IMG/VR virus record: IMGVR_UViG_3300027710_000005 | Location: 1-35,365 of that record | DNA length: 35,365 bases | Direction: 5' to 3' (one strand) | Source: a virus | In this document: piece after piece, positions 12,679-19,916 of the stretch | Position numbering within the stretch: the first letter of the stretch is position 1 | How the letters are laid out: each line of letters opens with the position of its first letter | The notes under the pieces: generated by a model | The model's database searches: none | Seen by the model: only the letters and a program-made list of their open reading frames with translations | Told to the model about the DNA's origin: nothing | Program-made: the position numbers and the translations under genes

Positions 12679-12898
12679 AGTGACTGTCCGCGCAGGAACG
12701 TATCAGAAAGACGGACAAGAGAAGGTGCGTTACCAACGCATTGGTAGCGTCATTGAGACTAAGAAAGGTCCGATGTTGAAGTTGGATAGCATTCCACTTG
12801 TAGAGGGTGGATGGTCAGGGTGGAGTTATCTTTTCACCCCAAAAGATGATGCTGGCAAATCAAACAAATCATCCGATTTTGAAGACATTGATTTCTGA
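12662..12898 (+). CDS. SSB-like acidic-tailed protein, 78 aa
   Basis: The product begins MATIYEVTVRAGTYQKDGQE, continues with RYQRIGSVIETKKGPMLKLD and WSGWSYLF, and ends SDFEDIDF. The strand-rich body and acidic tip ending D-I-D-F resemble a much reduced single-stranded DNA-binding protein, whose tail (D-D-D-I-P-F in E. coli) recruits partner enzymes. It overlaps the exonuclease gene by 17 bases, and its neighbours are the annealing protein and nuclease. The domain is only about 60 residues, shorter than a standard SSB OB-fold of about 110, so SSB-like is an inference. Confidence 0.7.
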   Translation: MATIYEVTVRAGTYQKDGQEKVRYQRIGSVIETKKGPMLKLDSIPLVEGGWSGWSYLFTPKDDAGKSNKSSDFEDIDF

Positions 12899-12931
12899 TC
12901 TACAATGATTTTTAGCTAACTCGACGGAGGA

Positions 12932-12956
12932 CAGGGGGGATTGAACCTCCCCCTTG
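12932..12956. other. Strong hairpin before the homing endonuclease
   Basis: CAGGGGGGA pairs with TCCCCCTTG around a 7-base loop, giving nine pairs including one G-U. GGAGG at 12926-12930 could pair with CCTCC at 12946-12950 instead. No T-run follows on either strand, so it is not a standard terminator. On the minus strand 12947-12937 also matches the tRNA T-loop consensus, but no tRNA can be built around it. Confidence 0.55.
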
Positions 12957-12992
12957 CTAACTTTAAACAGGTTCACTCATGAAAGGTTCATC

Positions 12993-13475
12993 ATGGTTAC
13001 GCAAGAGCGTTTAAAAGAGTTGTTTGATTACAACCCCGAAACTGGAATTTTTATCAACAAAGTAAGGCGCGGTAAATGCCAAGCTGGTACTGTTGCTGGA
13101 CATTGTGGTCAAGGTTATTTCAGAATTAACATAAACAAAAAACTTTACCTTACGCATCGTTTGGCATGGCTTTATGTTTATGGAGAACTTCCTGAATACA
13201 TAGATCACATTAACCGCATTCCAACAGACAACAGAATTGCAAATTTGCGCGTTGTAAGTAAAAAACAAAATCAAGAAAACAAAGAAAAACAAAAAAACAA
13301 CAAGTCTGGTTACAAAGGTGTTAGTTGGGATTCACAAAAGAAAAAATGGTTTTCCTGTATTCAGCACAAGTACAAAACGATTGCACTTGGCAGATACGAC
13401 AACAAAGAAGATGCGTACATGGCTTATTGCAATGCAGCATCTAAGTACCACACACACAACCCAAACGCAATTTAA
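12993..13475 (+). CDS. HNH/AP2 homing endonuclease
   Basis: This 160-residue protein (ATG 12993, preceded by AAAGG) has an N-terminal HNH_3-type core: LYLTHRLAWLY with H55, EYIDHINRIPTDNR with D71 and H72, then IANLRVVSKKQN. A C-terminal AP2 DNA-binding domain follows (SGYKGVSWDSQKKKWFS, then ALGRYDNKEDAYMAYCNAA). This fusion is a typical free-standing homing endonuclease. Its DNA is richer in A than its neighbours and is flanked by non-coding spacers of 94 and 72 bases in an otherwise packed operon, which points to a mobile insertion. Confidence 0.92.
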   Translation: MVTQERLKELFDYNPETGIFINKVRRGKCQAGTVAGHCGQGYFRININKKLYLTHRLAWLYVYGELPEYIDHINRIPTDNRIANLRVVSKKQNQENKEKQKNNKSGYKGVSWDSQKKKWFSCIQHKYKTIALGRYDNKEDAYMAYCNAASKYHTHNPNAI

Positions 13476-13547
13476 TCTTCGGGGTGAAAGTCAGCACTTT
13501 GCAGTTGCCTTGACAAGTAGCCCCTCCTTTTTTGCATAGGAAACGAT
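13476..13547 (+). other. Structured spacer or leader
   Basis: The 72 bases after the homing endonuclease contain GGGG (13481-13484) that can pair with CCCC (13520-13523) around an inner AAAGT/ACTTT hairpin (13487-13500). A run of six T (13528-13533) follows and then the ribosome binding site TAGGAAACG. This could be a weak intrinsic terminator or a translation-control leader. TTGACA at 13510-13515 could be a -35 box, but no good -10 box follows. Confidence 0.4.
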
Positions 13548-13868
13548 ATGAACTACACAAACGCAAGAGATGGCGCAGAGCGCGGAATGAACCAAGCTGT
13601 TGACCATGCAGATAGAGTTGCGCCTGGCTGGTCTACTAGAGCTTATGAAAAACTCCAAGAGTTTGCTTGGCTTGGCAATGAATTTATGACTGAAGACGTA
13701 AGGCTTTGGGCAGAGCAAGTTGGCCTTGATTCGCCACCAGATAACAGGTCTTGGGGCGCTGTCATCAACAAAGCAGTTAGGGCAAACACAATTGAGCGTG
13801 TTGGCTACGGCAACTCAAAAACAGGACATATGCGCCCAATGCCTATTTGGAGAAAATGCCATGTTTGA
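13548..13868 (+). CDS. Winged-helix-like conserved phage protein, 106 aa
   Basis: ATG 13548 follows TAGGAAACGAT. After a short charged N-terminus and PGWSTRAYEKLQEFA comes FMTEDVRLWAEQVGLDSPP, then RSWGAVINKAVRANTIERVG and the ending KTGHMRPMPIWR. The order of helices (F-x-x-EDVR, GA-x-x-x-x-A, I-x-x-x-GY) and the final strand pair fit a winged-helix fold that recurs in phage recombination and replication regions, often with an R-x-x-H/M ending. A DNA-binding helper role is likely; no catalytic motif is visible. Confidence 0.8.
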   Translation: MNYTNARDGAERGMNQAVDHADRVAPGWSTRAYEKLQEFAWLGNEFMTEDVRLWAEQVGLDSPPDNRSWGAVINKAVRANTIERVGYGNSKTGHMRPMPIWRKCHV

Positions 13869-13938
13869 AATAACGGACTTTCACATCCTTGCAGGCATGA
13901 TCTTGTTTGCTTTTCTTGTAGATTGGATTTTCTGGTGA
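13861..13938 (+). CDS. Single-pass membrane micro-protein, 25 aa
   Basis: ATG 13861 has GGAG 8 bases upstream and overlaps the stop of the previous gene. The product MFEITDFHILAGMILFAFLV plus DWIFW is almost entirely one hydrophobic helix. It ends as TGGTGA, with the next gene apparently starting at the overlapping GTG. Good ribosome binding site spacing and coupling support translation. Function unknown. Confidence 0.5.
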   Translation: MFEITDFHILAGMILFAFLVDWIFW

Positions 13939-14129
13939 AAACAGTTCTAGCACCCAATGCACCTTGGCCTAAACCAGACGAAAAGTTGGTCAAACGACTT
14001 GTGGCAAGAATAAAGATTAAGCACGAAAATGCCAATTTAGATTATTTTATAAGCACAAATGAAGAGCTTAAACCTACCCAAAAACATCTTACCCGTGACA
14101 AGCTATCGGGGAGATTCAAGAGTCATTAA
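13935..14129 (+). CDS. Small basic protein, 64 aa
   Basis: The reading probably starts at GTG 13935, overlapping the micro-protein stop (GTGA); TTG 13923 is an alternative. The product begins MKTVLAPNAPWPKPDEKLVK, then ARIKIKHENANLDYF and a Lys/Arg-rich end (HLTRDKLSGRFKSH). It is soluble and basic with no recognised family. A nucleic-acid-binding role is only suggested by charge. Confidence 0.5.
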   Translation: MKTVLAPNAPWPKPDEKLVKRLVARIKIKHENANLDYFISTNEELKPTQKHLTRDKLSGRFKSH

Positions 14130-14235
14130 ACACCACAACCTTGCCCGTATCAGAGAACAAAGGCTCTGGCGGTGCAAGGTGTGCGATAGATATTTTCAAA
14201 CTTTAGGCGAGGCAAAAGAACACCGACATGGATAA
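14059..14235 (+). CDS. C2H2 zinc-finger protein, 58 aa
   Basis: The reading from ATG 14059 to TAA 14235 ends with LWRCKVCDRYFQTLGEAKEH followed by RHG. The arrangement C-x2-C-x12-H-x-H, with Phe and Leu at core positions, is a single C2H2-type finger. The N-terminal part is basic (RVIKHHNLARIREQRLWR). It overlaps the previous gene by 71 bases, so a later start such as GTG 14095 is possible. It is probably DNA- or RNA-binding. The 4-base overlap region at its end leads into the last rightward gene. Confidence 0.6.
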   Translation: MKSLNLPKNILPVTSYRGDSRVIKHHNLARIREQRLWRCKVCDRYFQTLGEAKEHRHG

Positions 14236-14332
14236 CATCACGCTGTTAGTTTCTATTCTTTTTCTAGGCGCAACAATGTTTATAGGCGTGTTTGCCCTAG
14301 TAACCACATTGCTTGTCGCGCTAGACGATTAG
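14228..14332 (+). CDS. Single-pass membrane micro-protein, 34 aa
   Basis: ATG 14228 overlaps the zinc-finger stop by 8 bases. The product begins MDNITLLVSILFLGATMFIG, a hydrophobic helix that continues through FALVTTLLVAL and ends DD. It is the last rightward gene, and its stop overlaps the endolysin stop on the other strand by 4 bases. With one long hydrophobic stretch it is a membrane peptide. Function unknown. Confidence 0.55.
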   Translation: MDNITLLVSILFLGATMFIGVFALVTTLLVALDD

Positions 14333-14982
14333 CCCATAGCCTTTAGGCATTTGTCGTATTTAGCTTGGCGGTCTGCAAGACCAATTGTCCCGCCATTGAT
14401 CTTCTTAGTCATGCCAAGAATGTCATTGTTGTCGGCAAAAGCGGAAAGGTTGTTGGTCTTCCAAAACCATCCCGCAGAACGGGCAGCATAGGTTGGCTCA
14501 AGCAACAGATCAGGGTTACCCACTAAGTCAACACCAAGCGCCTCTGAGCATTTGGTGTAGTTAAATTTGCCCGTGAGTTGCTTCAGACCTCTTCCCCTGT
14601 ACAACCACCCCTCACCAGATTCAGCAGGCCCGTTGCCCATACGACCGCTGTAAACCAAGTTGGCGATAAGTTCAGGCTTACCAGCTATGCTGTTTGCCAC
14701 AGCAGTAGGCACTAACTTGCCGTTCTCTTTGATTGGCTTTTTATCAGCGCCCATGACAGCAAAACGATTAGGCCAACAAGCCGCTAGTGTGGCAGCGCGG
14801 TAGTTTAGGTTTTCTGTCAACATTGTGTAGCCACCAGATTCATGGGAAGTCTGGGCTAAGAATCCTGCAATCCTTTGGGGGGTGTTGATCTCAAACTCAA
14901 CACAAGTATCAATCACGGCCTGAAGCCACTTGGCAGGGTCTTTAACGCCTGCCGCTAAGAGTAAAGAACTGTCTGGTGTCAT
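14329..14982 (-). CDS. Endolysin, glycoside hydrolase family 19
   Basis: This 217-residue muralytic enzyme cleaves the glycan backbone of peptidoglycan. The GH19 active site is FLAQTSHESGGY with catalytic E48, and TENLNY with E57 as the second acid. Further family motifs are YRGRGLKQLTG at 128-138 and KKINGGTIGLADRQ at 193-206. No signal peptide or separate cell-wall-binding domain is seen, so release needs a holin, for which the adjacent gene is the candidate. It is the last gene of the late operon and overlaps the holin stop by 4 bases. Confidence 0.95.
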   Translation of the reverse strand: MTPDSSLLLAAGVKDPAKWLQAVIDTCVEFEINTPQRIAGFLAQTSHESGGYTMLTENLNYRAATLAACWPNRFAVMGADKKPIKENGKLVPTAVANSIAGKPELIANLVYSGRMGNGPAESGEGWLYRGRGLKQLTGKFNYTKCSEALGVDLVGNPDLLLEPTYAARSAGWFWKTNNLSAFADNNDILGMTKKINGGTIGLADRQAKYDKCLKAMG

Positions 14983-15461
14983 TGCTGTTCTTTCTGTTTC
15001 TGGTCAACAGCCTCTTGGCTCTTGTTGCTACTGCCGTAGAAGAAACGAATCAAACTGTTCACCGCTGTGCCAATCAGGAAACCCAAAATAATGTTGATGA
15101 AGTCGCGGTTACGGTTCTCAATGGGCATAAACGACACCATAAAGAAATACAAGAACGACACCACCGACAAAAACCACGCATAGGCTTGTGTAAACCGCTT
15201 AGTGCTGTCATCGTTCATATACATATCCGTAGCGCGTTGGGTAGACTTTTCGTCAAGCGCAGCCATGAATTCAGAATGACGGTTAGCCTCTTCCTGCAAC
15301 TTAGCGTTGTACTCAGGAGTAGCTTCACCTTCAGGCTTTAGTTCCATGCCTAGCTTTTGTTGAACAGCATCTACGCCCTTTTCAACCACTTGGTCAGCGA
15401 CCTTGTGCATTCCGTTGTTGATTAGGTTGGCAACAATTCCAGCGACTATTGGTAACATCAT
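14979..15461 (-). CDS. Putative holin, 160 aa
   Basis: The start ATG 15461 overlaps the upstream stop (a second ATG follows at 15458). There is a hydrophobic N-terminus (LPIVAGIVANLINNG), a soluble helical middle with EEANRHSEFMAALDEKSTQR, and two strong membrane helices (FLSVVSFLYFFMVSFMPI at about 97-114 and FINIILGFLIGTAVNSLIRF at about 120-139), then a charged tail. This layout resembles the three-segment holins found in gene-transfer-agent-like and phage lysis cassettes. Its place directly before the endolysin fits a pore former that releases or activates it. Confidence 0.75.
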   Translation of the reverse strand: MMLPIVAGIVANLINNGMHKVADQVVEKGVDAVQQKLGMELKPEGEATPEYNAKLQEEANRHSEFMAALDEKSTQRATDMYMNDDSTKRFTQAYAWFLSVVSFLYFFMVSFMPIENRNRDFINIILGFLIGTAVNSLIRFFYGSSNKSQEAVDQKQKEQQ

Positions 15462-15634
15462 TCGTCCTTCTTAGGTTCTAGCTTTGAGCGTTTCTTCTCT
15501 AGTTGCTCTGCGCGTTGCAAAATGGCTTCAGCCTTGGTGATCTGCTTGTTGACATGAATTATGGCAAAGGATAGCCCCATCAAACAAAAAATGATGAGCG
15601 TGACAATAGCTACCCAAAACCAAAATTCCTTCAT
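15458..15634 (-). CDS. Small lysis-cassette membrane protein, 58 aa (spanin-like candidate)
   Basis: I chose ATG 15634 because it overlaps the previous stop (ATGA); a longer reading to 15736 would overlap that gene by 106 bases. The product starts MKEFWFWVAIVTLIIFCLMG, one membrane helix at about 5-27, followed by a charged coiled-coil-like segment (ITKAEAILQRAEQLEKKRS). One N-terminal anchor plus a periplasmic coiled coil is the plan of an inner-membrane spanin, but it is short for one and no partner lipoprotein is adjacent. Confidence 0.65.
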   Translation of the reverse strand: MKEFWFWVAIVTLIIFCLMGLSFAIIHVNKQITKAEAILQRAEQLEKKRSKLEPKKDE

Positions 15635-16356
15635 AGAGTGAAATACATTCCAATCAGTTGCAGAAACCCTAGACTCGCGGCTATTACGTAAGTCACCTTG
15701 GCTACCAGAATTTCTCTGCGGTGTTCTAGTCGCCATCGGTTATCCCGTTCTTTCTTTGCCTTCAGTTCACGCGCAACTTCTTGTTCCTCTAAGATTTCAT
15801 CATACTTAGCTAGAAACTCTTTGTACATTGAACCTAGCCCTAAAGATTCAGGCGTTCCGTAGATCATTGCTTGCTTTAACTGAGCAGACAACTGGTTCAT
15901 TTGCCATTGAATTTCAATACGGTCAATCGCACTATCGGCAACTTTGTCGGTGGTCAATGCCAACTTGTCTAGTTCTCGGCAGTGTGCTTTGAGATGCCTC
16001 ATGGCTTCAAAGTAAATCTTCAAGTTTTCGCAAATGTCGTGTACGGCTCTTGTTTGGAATTCCTCAAAACTTAGTTCTTGTTCTGGCTCTCGCTTGGATT
16101 TTTTCTCGGATGGTTTGGGGGCTTCTTGCTTGGGACTAGGGCTTCCAACAGGCTTATTAGGCGTTCCCAATAGACCTTTAATCCATCCCCAGATTCCAGT
16201 GACTTCTGCATAGATCGCTTTAGCGTCCGCAACTCCACCTTCAATTTGTTTTTTGAATTTTCCAATTTCAGCCTTACCTTGTGACAAATATTGACAAGTC
16301 GTAGATATGGCTTTGACAGCCGAACTTGCCATAAGAAGGAGACTAATCGGGTCCAC
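15631..16356 (-). CDS. Membrane-associated protein of the lysis region, 241 aa
   Basis: The reading starts at GTG 16356 (the overlapping ATG is out of frame). The N-terminus is mildly hydrophobic (ISLLLMASSAVKAIS). A Gly/Trp segment (IYAEVTGIWGWIKGLLG) is followed by a Lys/Pro-rich linker, a long helical charged domain (about 95-215) and a C-terminal membrane helix (TYVIAASLGFLQLIGMYF). I do not recognise a named family. It lies between two membrane proteins in the late operon, so an envelope role at lysis or DNA entry is likely. Confidence 0.75.
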   Translation of the reverse strand: MDPISLLLMASSAVKAISTTCQYLSQGKAEIGKFKKQIEGGVADAKAIYAEVTGIWGWIKGLLGTPNKPVGSPSPKQEAPKPSEKKSKREPEQELSFEEFQTRAVHDICENLKIYFEAMRHLKAHCRELDKLALTTDKVADSAIDRIEIQWQMNQLSAQLKQAMIYGTPESLGLGSMYKEFLAKYDEILEEQEVARELKAKKERDNRWRLEHRREILVAKVTYVIAASLGFLQLIGMYFTL

Positions 16357-16359
16357 ATC

Positions 16360-16557
16360 TTAGAGTCTAAACAAATGCTTGAAAAACTCTGCGCCCACGC
16401 CAGGACCAAGCAACACAACAATGATTACCGCATACAGCAGATATTCAATCTTAGCCATGCGCTTTTCGCCAGACGTAAGCTGACCATCTATGCGGCTGTA
16501 ACGCTCTGCACAGATGGCTTCATGCACCGCCAACTTTGTTTCCACAGAATCACTCAT
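16360..16557 (-). CDS. Small tail-anchored protein, holin-like, 65 aa
   Basis: ATG 16557 overlaps the preceding stop by one base (TAATG). The N-terminal 40 residues are helical and charged (VETKLAVHEAICAERYSRID, then SGEKRMAKI). One membrane helix follows (YLLYAVIIVVLLGPGVGAEF) and a short basic end. I recall similar proteins next to phage holins and endolysins. A single-pass holin or antiholin function is possible; the larger 160-residue protein is the stronger holin candidate. Confidence 0.75.
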   Translation of the reverse strand: MSDSVETKLAVHEAICAERYSRIDGQLTSGEKRMAKIEYLLYAVIIVVLLGPGVGAEFFKHLFRL

Positions 16558-16787
16558 TAGACTGTTTGATCACGATGGGATATTGGGCGAGCAGACAGCA
16601 CAGGTTCTGGAATTGCTTTAATCATTTGGTCAGATGGGTCGTACCAAAATTTATCCGCAACAACATCGTCAGCGCAAGACAACCAAAACAAATCGTTTGC
16701 TACTGGAAAAATATTTGCGTCAGGCTCAACTTGAGCAACGCGGTAGCCTGTTTTTACAGGTTCAATGGTTGAAATAAGTGCTTGCAT
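16557..16787 (-). CDS. Tail-fibre-associated protein, 76 aa
   Basis: The start is set at ATG 16787, six bases after the tail-fibre stop; ATG or GTG codons farther up lie inside the fibre gene. The product runs MQALISTIEPVKTGYRVAQV, then FPVANDLFWLSCADDVVADK and FWYDPSDQMIKAIPEP. It is short, aromatic and acidic. Proteins with this W-x-x-CADDV-x-AD-x-FWYDP type of sequence commonly follow tail-fibre genes; a small virion part or fibre-assembly helper is likely but not shown. Confidence 0.7.
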   Translation of the reverse strand: MQALISTIEPVKTGYRVAQVEPDANIFPVANDLFWLSCADDVVADKFWYDPSDQMIKAIPEPVLSARPISHRDQTV

Positions 16788-16792
16788 ATTTA

Positions 16793-18034
16793 TTACCACT
16801 CAAAAAGAACAACGCCTGCTGCGCCAGCACCACCAGAATAGGAGCCACCGCCGCCACCGTAACTGCTGACAGCACCGCCGCCACCGCCACCGTAAGCGCG
16901 GCCTGCTGCGCCGTTAGATGGGGTTGAAATGTCGCCTAAACCTGCGCCACCACCACCAAAAATACTGTTTCCACCTGCGCCGCCGTGGTAGCCAATGTAA
17001 ATAGCTTCTTCGCCGTAAACACCGCCATTACCGCCACCGCCACCAATGTTTAAATCACCATTGGAGCCAAGACCGCCCGTACCGCCCGCGCCGCCGTTAT
17101 TGCCACCTGCGCTGCCACCTGTAGCAGAAATAGTAGTGATGGTTTGAGTTCCAGAAGCAACACTTGATGTATTACCAGCGGTTCCTACAGTAACCGCCAA
17201 AGTATTGCCAGGAGTTAAACTGGTAAGAAATTTAACTGCGGCTCCTCCAGCCCCTCCACCACCAGCAGCGTAGGCATTACTTCCAGAAACTGAGCCGCCA
17301 GCGCCACCGCCACCTACTACAGTAACCTTAACTGATGTTACGCCAGTAGGAATTGTGAATGTGCCGTTGCTAGTAAATGCTTGTCCTTTAGCGCCGCCAG
17401 ACGGCGCGGCGGATGAAACCCAAGTAGTGCCGTTAGAAGTCAGCACATTGCCATTGGTGCTAGGAGCTACAACTTGCACCGCACTTGTGCCGTTACCTAA
17501 CAAAACATTGTTGGCGGTCAATGTAGCAGCGCCTGTGCCACCATTAGCAACTGGAAGAGTGCCTGTGACGCCTGTGGTCAAAGGTAGACCTGTAGCATTA
17601 GTTAGCACAGCAGTAACTAAACCATCAAACGTCACATCTTCTGTAAAGTCAGCGGTACTTTCAAAAATGGCGTTGCCAGTGACGTTCAGGGTCGTAAAGG
17701 TCGCAGAGTTTGGTACGTCATCTCCAATTGGAGGAGGCGAAGCAAACGAGTTGGTTGTCAGCGGGATTGACACATAGTCAACCGTGTACAGCGTTGTTTC
17801 AGCGGCTGTTTTGAGAATGTACTTGAAGCTAGTTGTCTCAGGCAACCACACGTTTGCCTGCCCATTAGAATCCAAGATAACAGGGTTGGTGTTGGTGGTC
17901 GTGCCAGTGTGGTCTACATAAGTAGCCAATGGCGTAGTTGTGCCAGCCGCATAGGTGTACAACTTACCGCCAACAAGTGGCAAACCATCAGTCCCGAAGA
18001 ACTGTAGCTTTGGTGGGGGTGATAGTGATGCCAT
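16793..18034 (-). CDS. Tail fibre with glycine-rich tip, 413 aa
   Basis: The ATG is preceded by AAGGATAAAAA. Residues 1-95 (VGGKLYTYAAGTTTPLATYV, VILDSNGQANVWLP, FKYILKTA) are the virion-binding N-terminal domain seen on many podovirus fibres and tailspikes. Residues 96-215 are a repetitive fibre shaft. From about 216 a domain opens with FTIPTGVTSVKVTVVGGGGAGG, and residues 241-405 are rich in GGG runs, as in glycine-rich receptor-binding tips. This protein probably decides host range. The glycine-rich coding DNA is GC-rich and repetitive, a likely site of length variation. Confidence 0.85.
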   Translation of the reverse strand: MASLSPPPKLQFFGTDGLPLVGGKLYTYAAGTTTPLATYVDHTGTTTNTNPVILDSNGQANVWLPETTSFKYILKTAAETTLYTVDYVSIPLTTNSFASPPPIGDDVPNSATFTTLNVTGNAIFESTADFTEDVTFDGLVTAVLTNATGLPLTTGVTGTLPVANGGTGAATLTANNVLLGNGTSAVQVVAPSTNGNVLTSNGTTWVSSAAPSGGAKGQAFTSNGTFTIPTGVTSVKVTVVGGGGAGGSVSGSNAYAAGGGGAGGAAVKFLTSLTPGNTLAVTVGTAGNTSSVASGTQTITTISATGGSAGGNNGGAGGTGGLGSNGDLNIGGGGGNGGVYGEEAIYIGYHGGAGGNSIFGGGGAGLGDISTPSNGAAGRAYGGGGGGAVSSYGGGGGSYSGGAGAAGVVLFEW

Positions 18035-18051
18035 TTTTTATCCTTGAGACA

Positions 18052-19914
18052 TTATGGGGCAAGAGAATTGACGGATGATGAAGCAGGGGCTAACTTGTTT
18101 GGTTGCTTTAATGCTTCTTCAACTTGACCTTTAACCTGACGGGTTCTTGCAAACTCAGCCGCTGTTTTAGCAAGAGGAACTTTAATTGGCAACTTGTCCA
18201 AAGCTTCCAAACCACGAAGCACAGCACCAGCCGTGTTAGGGTAGTTTACAGCGCCAGGCTCTTTGACCACCACATCTTTGATTGCATCACGCAAATCCAT
18301 GATCTGGTCACGGCCTGTCTTGCCAAACATATACGCCAATTTGTCTTCTGAATCCAACTGATTGACTATAGTATTCAGGTTCCTAAAAGACAACTGATCG
18401 CCTTTTGTCAGCAATTCTTTCATGTGTTGAATAGTTTGACCTTGCAACTCAGCATAGGCTTGGCGACCTTCTGGACCTGCTTTTTTCAGCAACTGAGTAA
18501 CAGTTCTCATTTCTTCCAAAGAACCATCCAACACAACGTGTTTGAACACATCATCCAAAGCAACTCGGCGGTCTTTGTAACCAGCCTTAGTGCCTAACAA
18601 CTTGTCAACACGGGATACGTCTTCAAACTCTTTAGCCAACTGCGCTCTAGCAGAGCGGGCAGCTTGGTAAAGTTCACCACCAGCACCTTCACCCATTTGG
18701 GTAATGGTAGATTTCAATTTACTAGCGTTAGGTGAATCTTTGACTTGGTTGATCTGTTGGTAAATGTCTTCCAACGCACGAACAGTAATAGTTCCTGTTT
18801 TGTCAGGGTCGTTCATAGCCAACGATTCAGCCACAGAATCTAGGATTGGGTCTAGCTTCTGGCGCATTGTTGGTGTCTTGCTGTTGATCAGGTCAAGCAA
18901 AGGCTGATAGGACACAGGTTGCAATGTCTCACCTGATTCGTCAGCTTGCTTGTAAAGAGCCTTATAGTTATCGTACTTCTTGGTGTACGCATCATTCAAG
19001 GCTTTGTCAACCACACGACCAACTTGACGCAATTGCGTTGGGTCGGCAACTTCAGCACCAACTTCTTGGGTCATGCGTTCAAAGTTATTAGTGATGGCTT
19101 GCTTTTGGTTGACTTTAAAGTTACGCATTCTTTCAGCCAACTTAGTCTTCTCTTCTTCACCAATGCCAGAAATAGCACCACGCGCAACATCAGATTCAAA
19201 CTGTTGTTGAGCCAAGGACTTGGTACGCTCACCCGCTGTAGCAGGGATGCCAAGACGTTGTAGGCGCTCTTCACGCATCAATTGCTCAGATGTCTCAGCA
19301 GCGCCCATACCTTGCATTGCAGGGGTTTGCTCACGCTGAACAACTTTAGCCAAAGCATTAGCGGCTGGCGTAGTTGCTTGTTTAACAGCAGGCACAACAA
19401 CAGAACGAAGTTGATTAGCCGCCGCAGGGGTTAATGTGCTTAATGCAACGCCTGCGCTAGTCAATGGTGTAGGTGGAATAGCACCCAAAACATTGCCAAC
19501 TGTTTGCACAATCTCTTGTCCAGTTTCTGTGCGAGGCTGATAGAACTGACTAGCAACAGTCCTTGCGGCTTGTTCGCCAGCGGCTCTACCTTGTGGAGTG
19601 CCATAGCCTGCAACAGCTTCGCCAAACATCTTAGCAACTGGCGTAGCAATAGCACGACCCACATTGCCCGCAATGATGGCAGGAGTTTCAACAACGCCCA
19701 TAACACGATCTTGCATTGATCGCTCTGTCTTTGGCAGAGTAATCATGCTTGCGTTGTCAGGGATTAGCGCCGAAGGGCTAAGTGCAATTGACTTAAAAAA
19801 GTCTTCCTTTGGCATATTCGCATAAAACTTTTCATGCAAAGAGTTAGCCAATGCCAAGTCTGGCATTTCGTTGTACTGAGGATATTTAGCGCGGAACTCA
19901 ACAAGCGTTGCCAT
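18052..19914 (-). CDS. Ejection protein, gp16-like, 620 aa
   Basis: ATG 19914 follows AGGAAAATAAAT. The N-terminus FRAKYPQYNEMPDLALANSL with HEKFYANMPKEDFF is a motif I associate with large internal or ejected proteins of podoviruses. The rest is long, Ala/Gln/Lys-rich and predicted mainly helical or coiled coil (for example around 210-300 and 370-460), without transmembrane segments. It follows two other ejection-type genes in the order seen in P22 (7, 20, 16). Such proteins leave the virion with the DNA and build a conduit across the envelope. The exact equivalence to gp16 is inferred from order and size. Confidence 0.75.
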   Translation of the reverse strand: MATLVEFRAKYPQYNEMPDLALANSLHEKFYANMPKEDFFKSIALSPSALIPDNASMITLPKTERSMQDRVMGVVETPAIIAGNVGRAIATPVAKMFGEAVAGYGTPQGRAAGEQAARTVASQFYQPRTETGQEIVQTVGNVLGAIPPTPLTSAGVALSTLTPAAANQLRSVVVPAVKQATTPAANALAKVVQREQTPAMQGMGAAETSEQLMREERLQRLGIPATAGERTKSLAQQQFESDVARGAISGIGEEEKTKLAERMRNFKVNQKQAITNNFERMTQEVGAEVADPTQLRQVGRVVDKALNDAYTKKYDNYKALYKQADESGETLQPVSYQPLLDLINSKTPTMRQKLDPILDSVAESLAMNDPDKTGTITVRALEDIYQQINQVKDSPNASKLKSTITQMGEGAGGELYQAARSARAQLAKEFEDVSRVDKLLGTKAGYKDRRVALDDVFKHVVLDGSLEEMRTVTQLLKKAGPEGRQAYAELQGQTIQHMKELLTKGDQLSFRNLNTIVNQLDSEDKLAYMFGKTGRDQIMDLRDAIKDVVVKEPGAVNYPNTAGAVLRGLEALDKLPIKVPLAKTAAEFARTRQVKGQVEEALKQPNKLAPASSSVNSLAP

Positions 19915-19916
19915 AT

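Noticed and set aside
12900-12995. tRNA gene on the minus strand around the T-loop-like segment
   Set aside because: No acceptor, D or anticodon arm can be paired with the T-arm-like part; one T-stem mismatch.
15634-15736. Longer start for the 58-residue lysis-region protein
   Set aside because: It would overlap the preceding gene by 106 bases, and the added residues are polar and low-complexity; the ATGA start at 15634 fits the operon.
16793-18034. Diversity-generating retroelement target in the tail fibre
   Set aside because: No reverse transcriptase gene and no second template copy of the fibre end were found in the circle.
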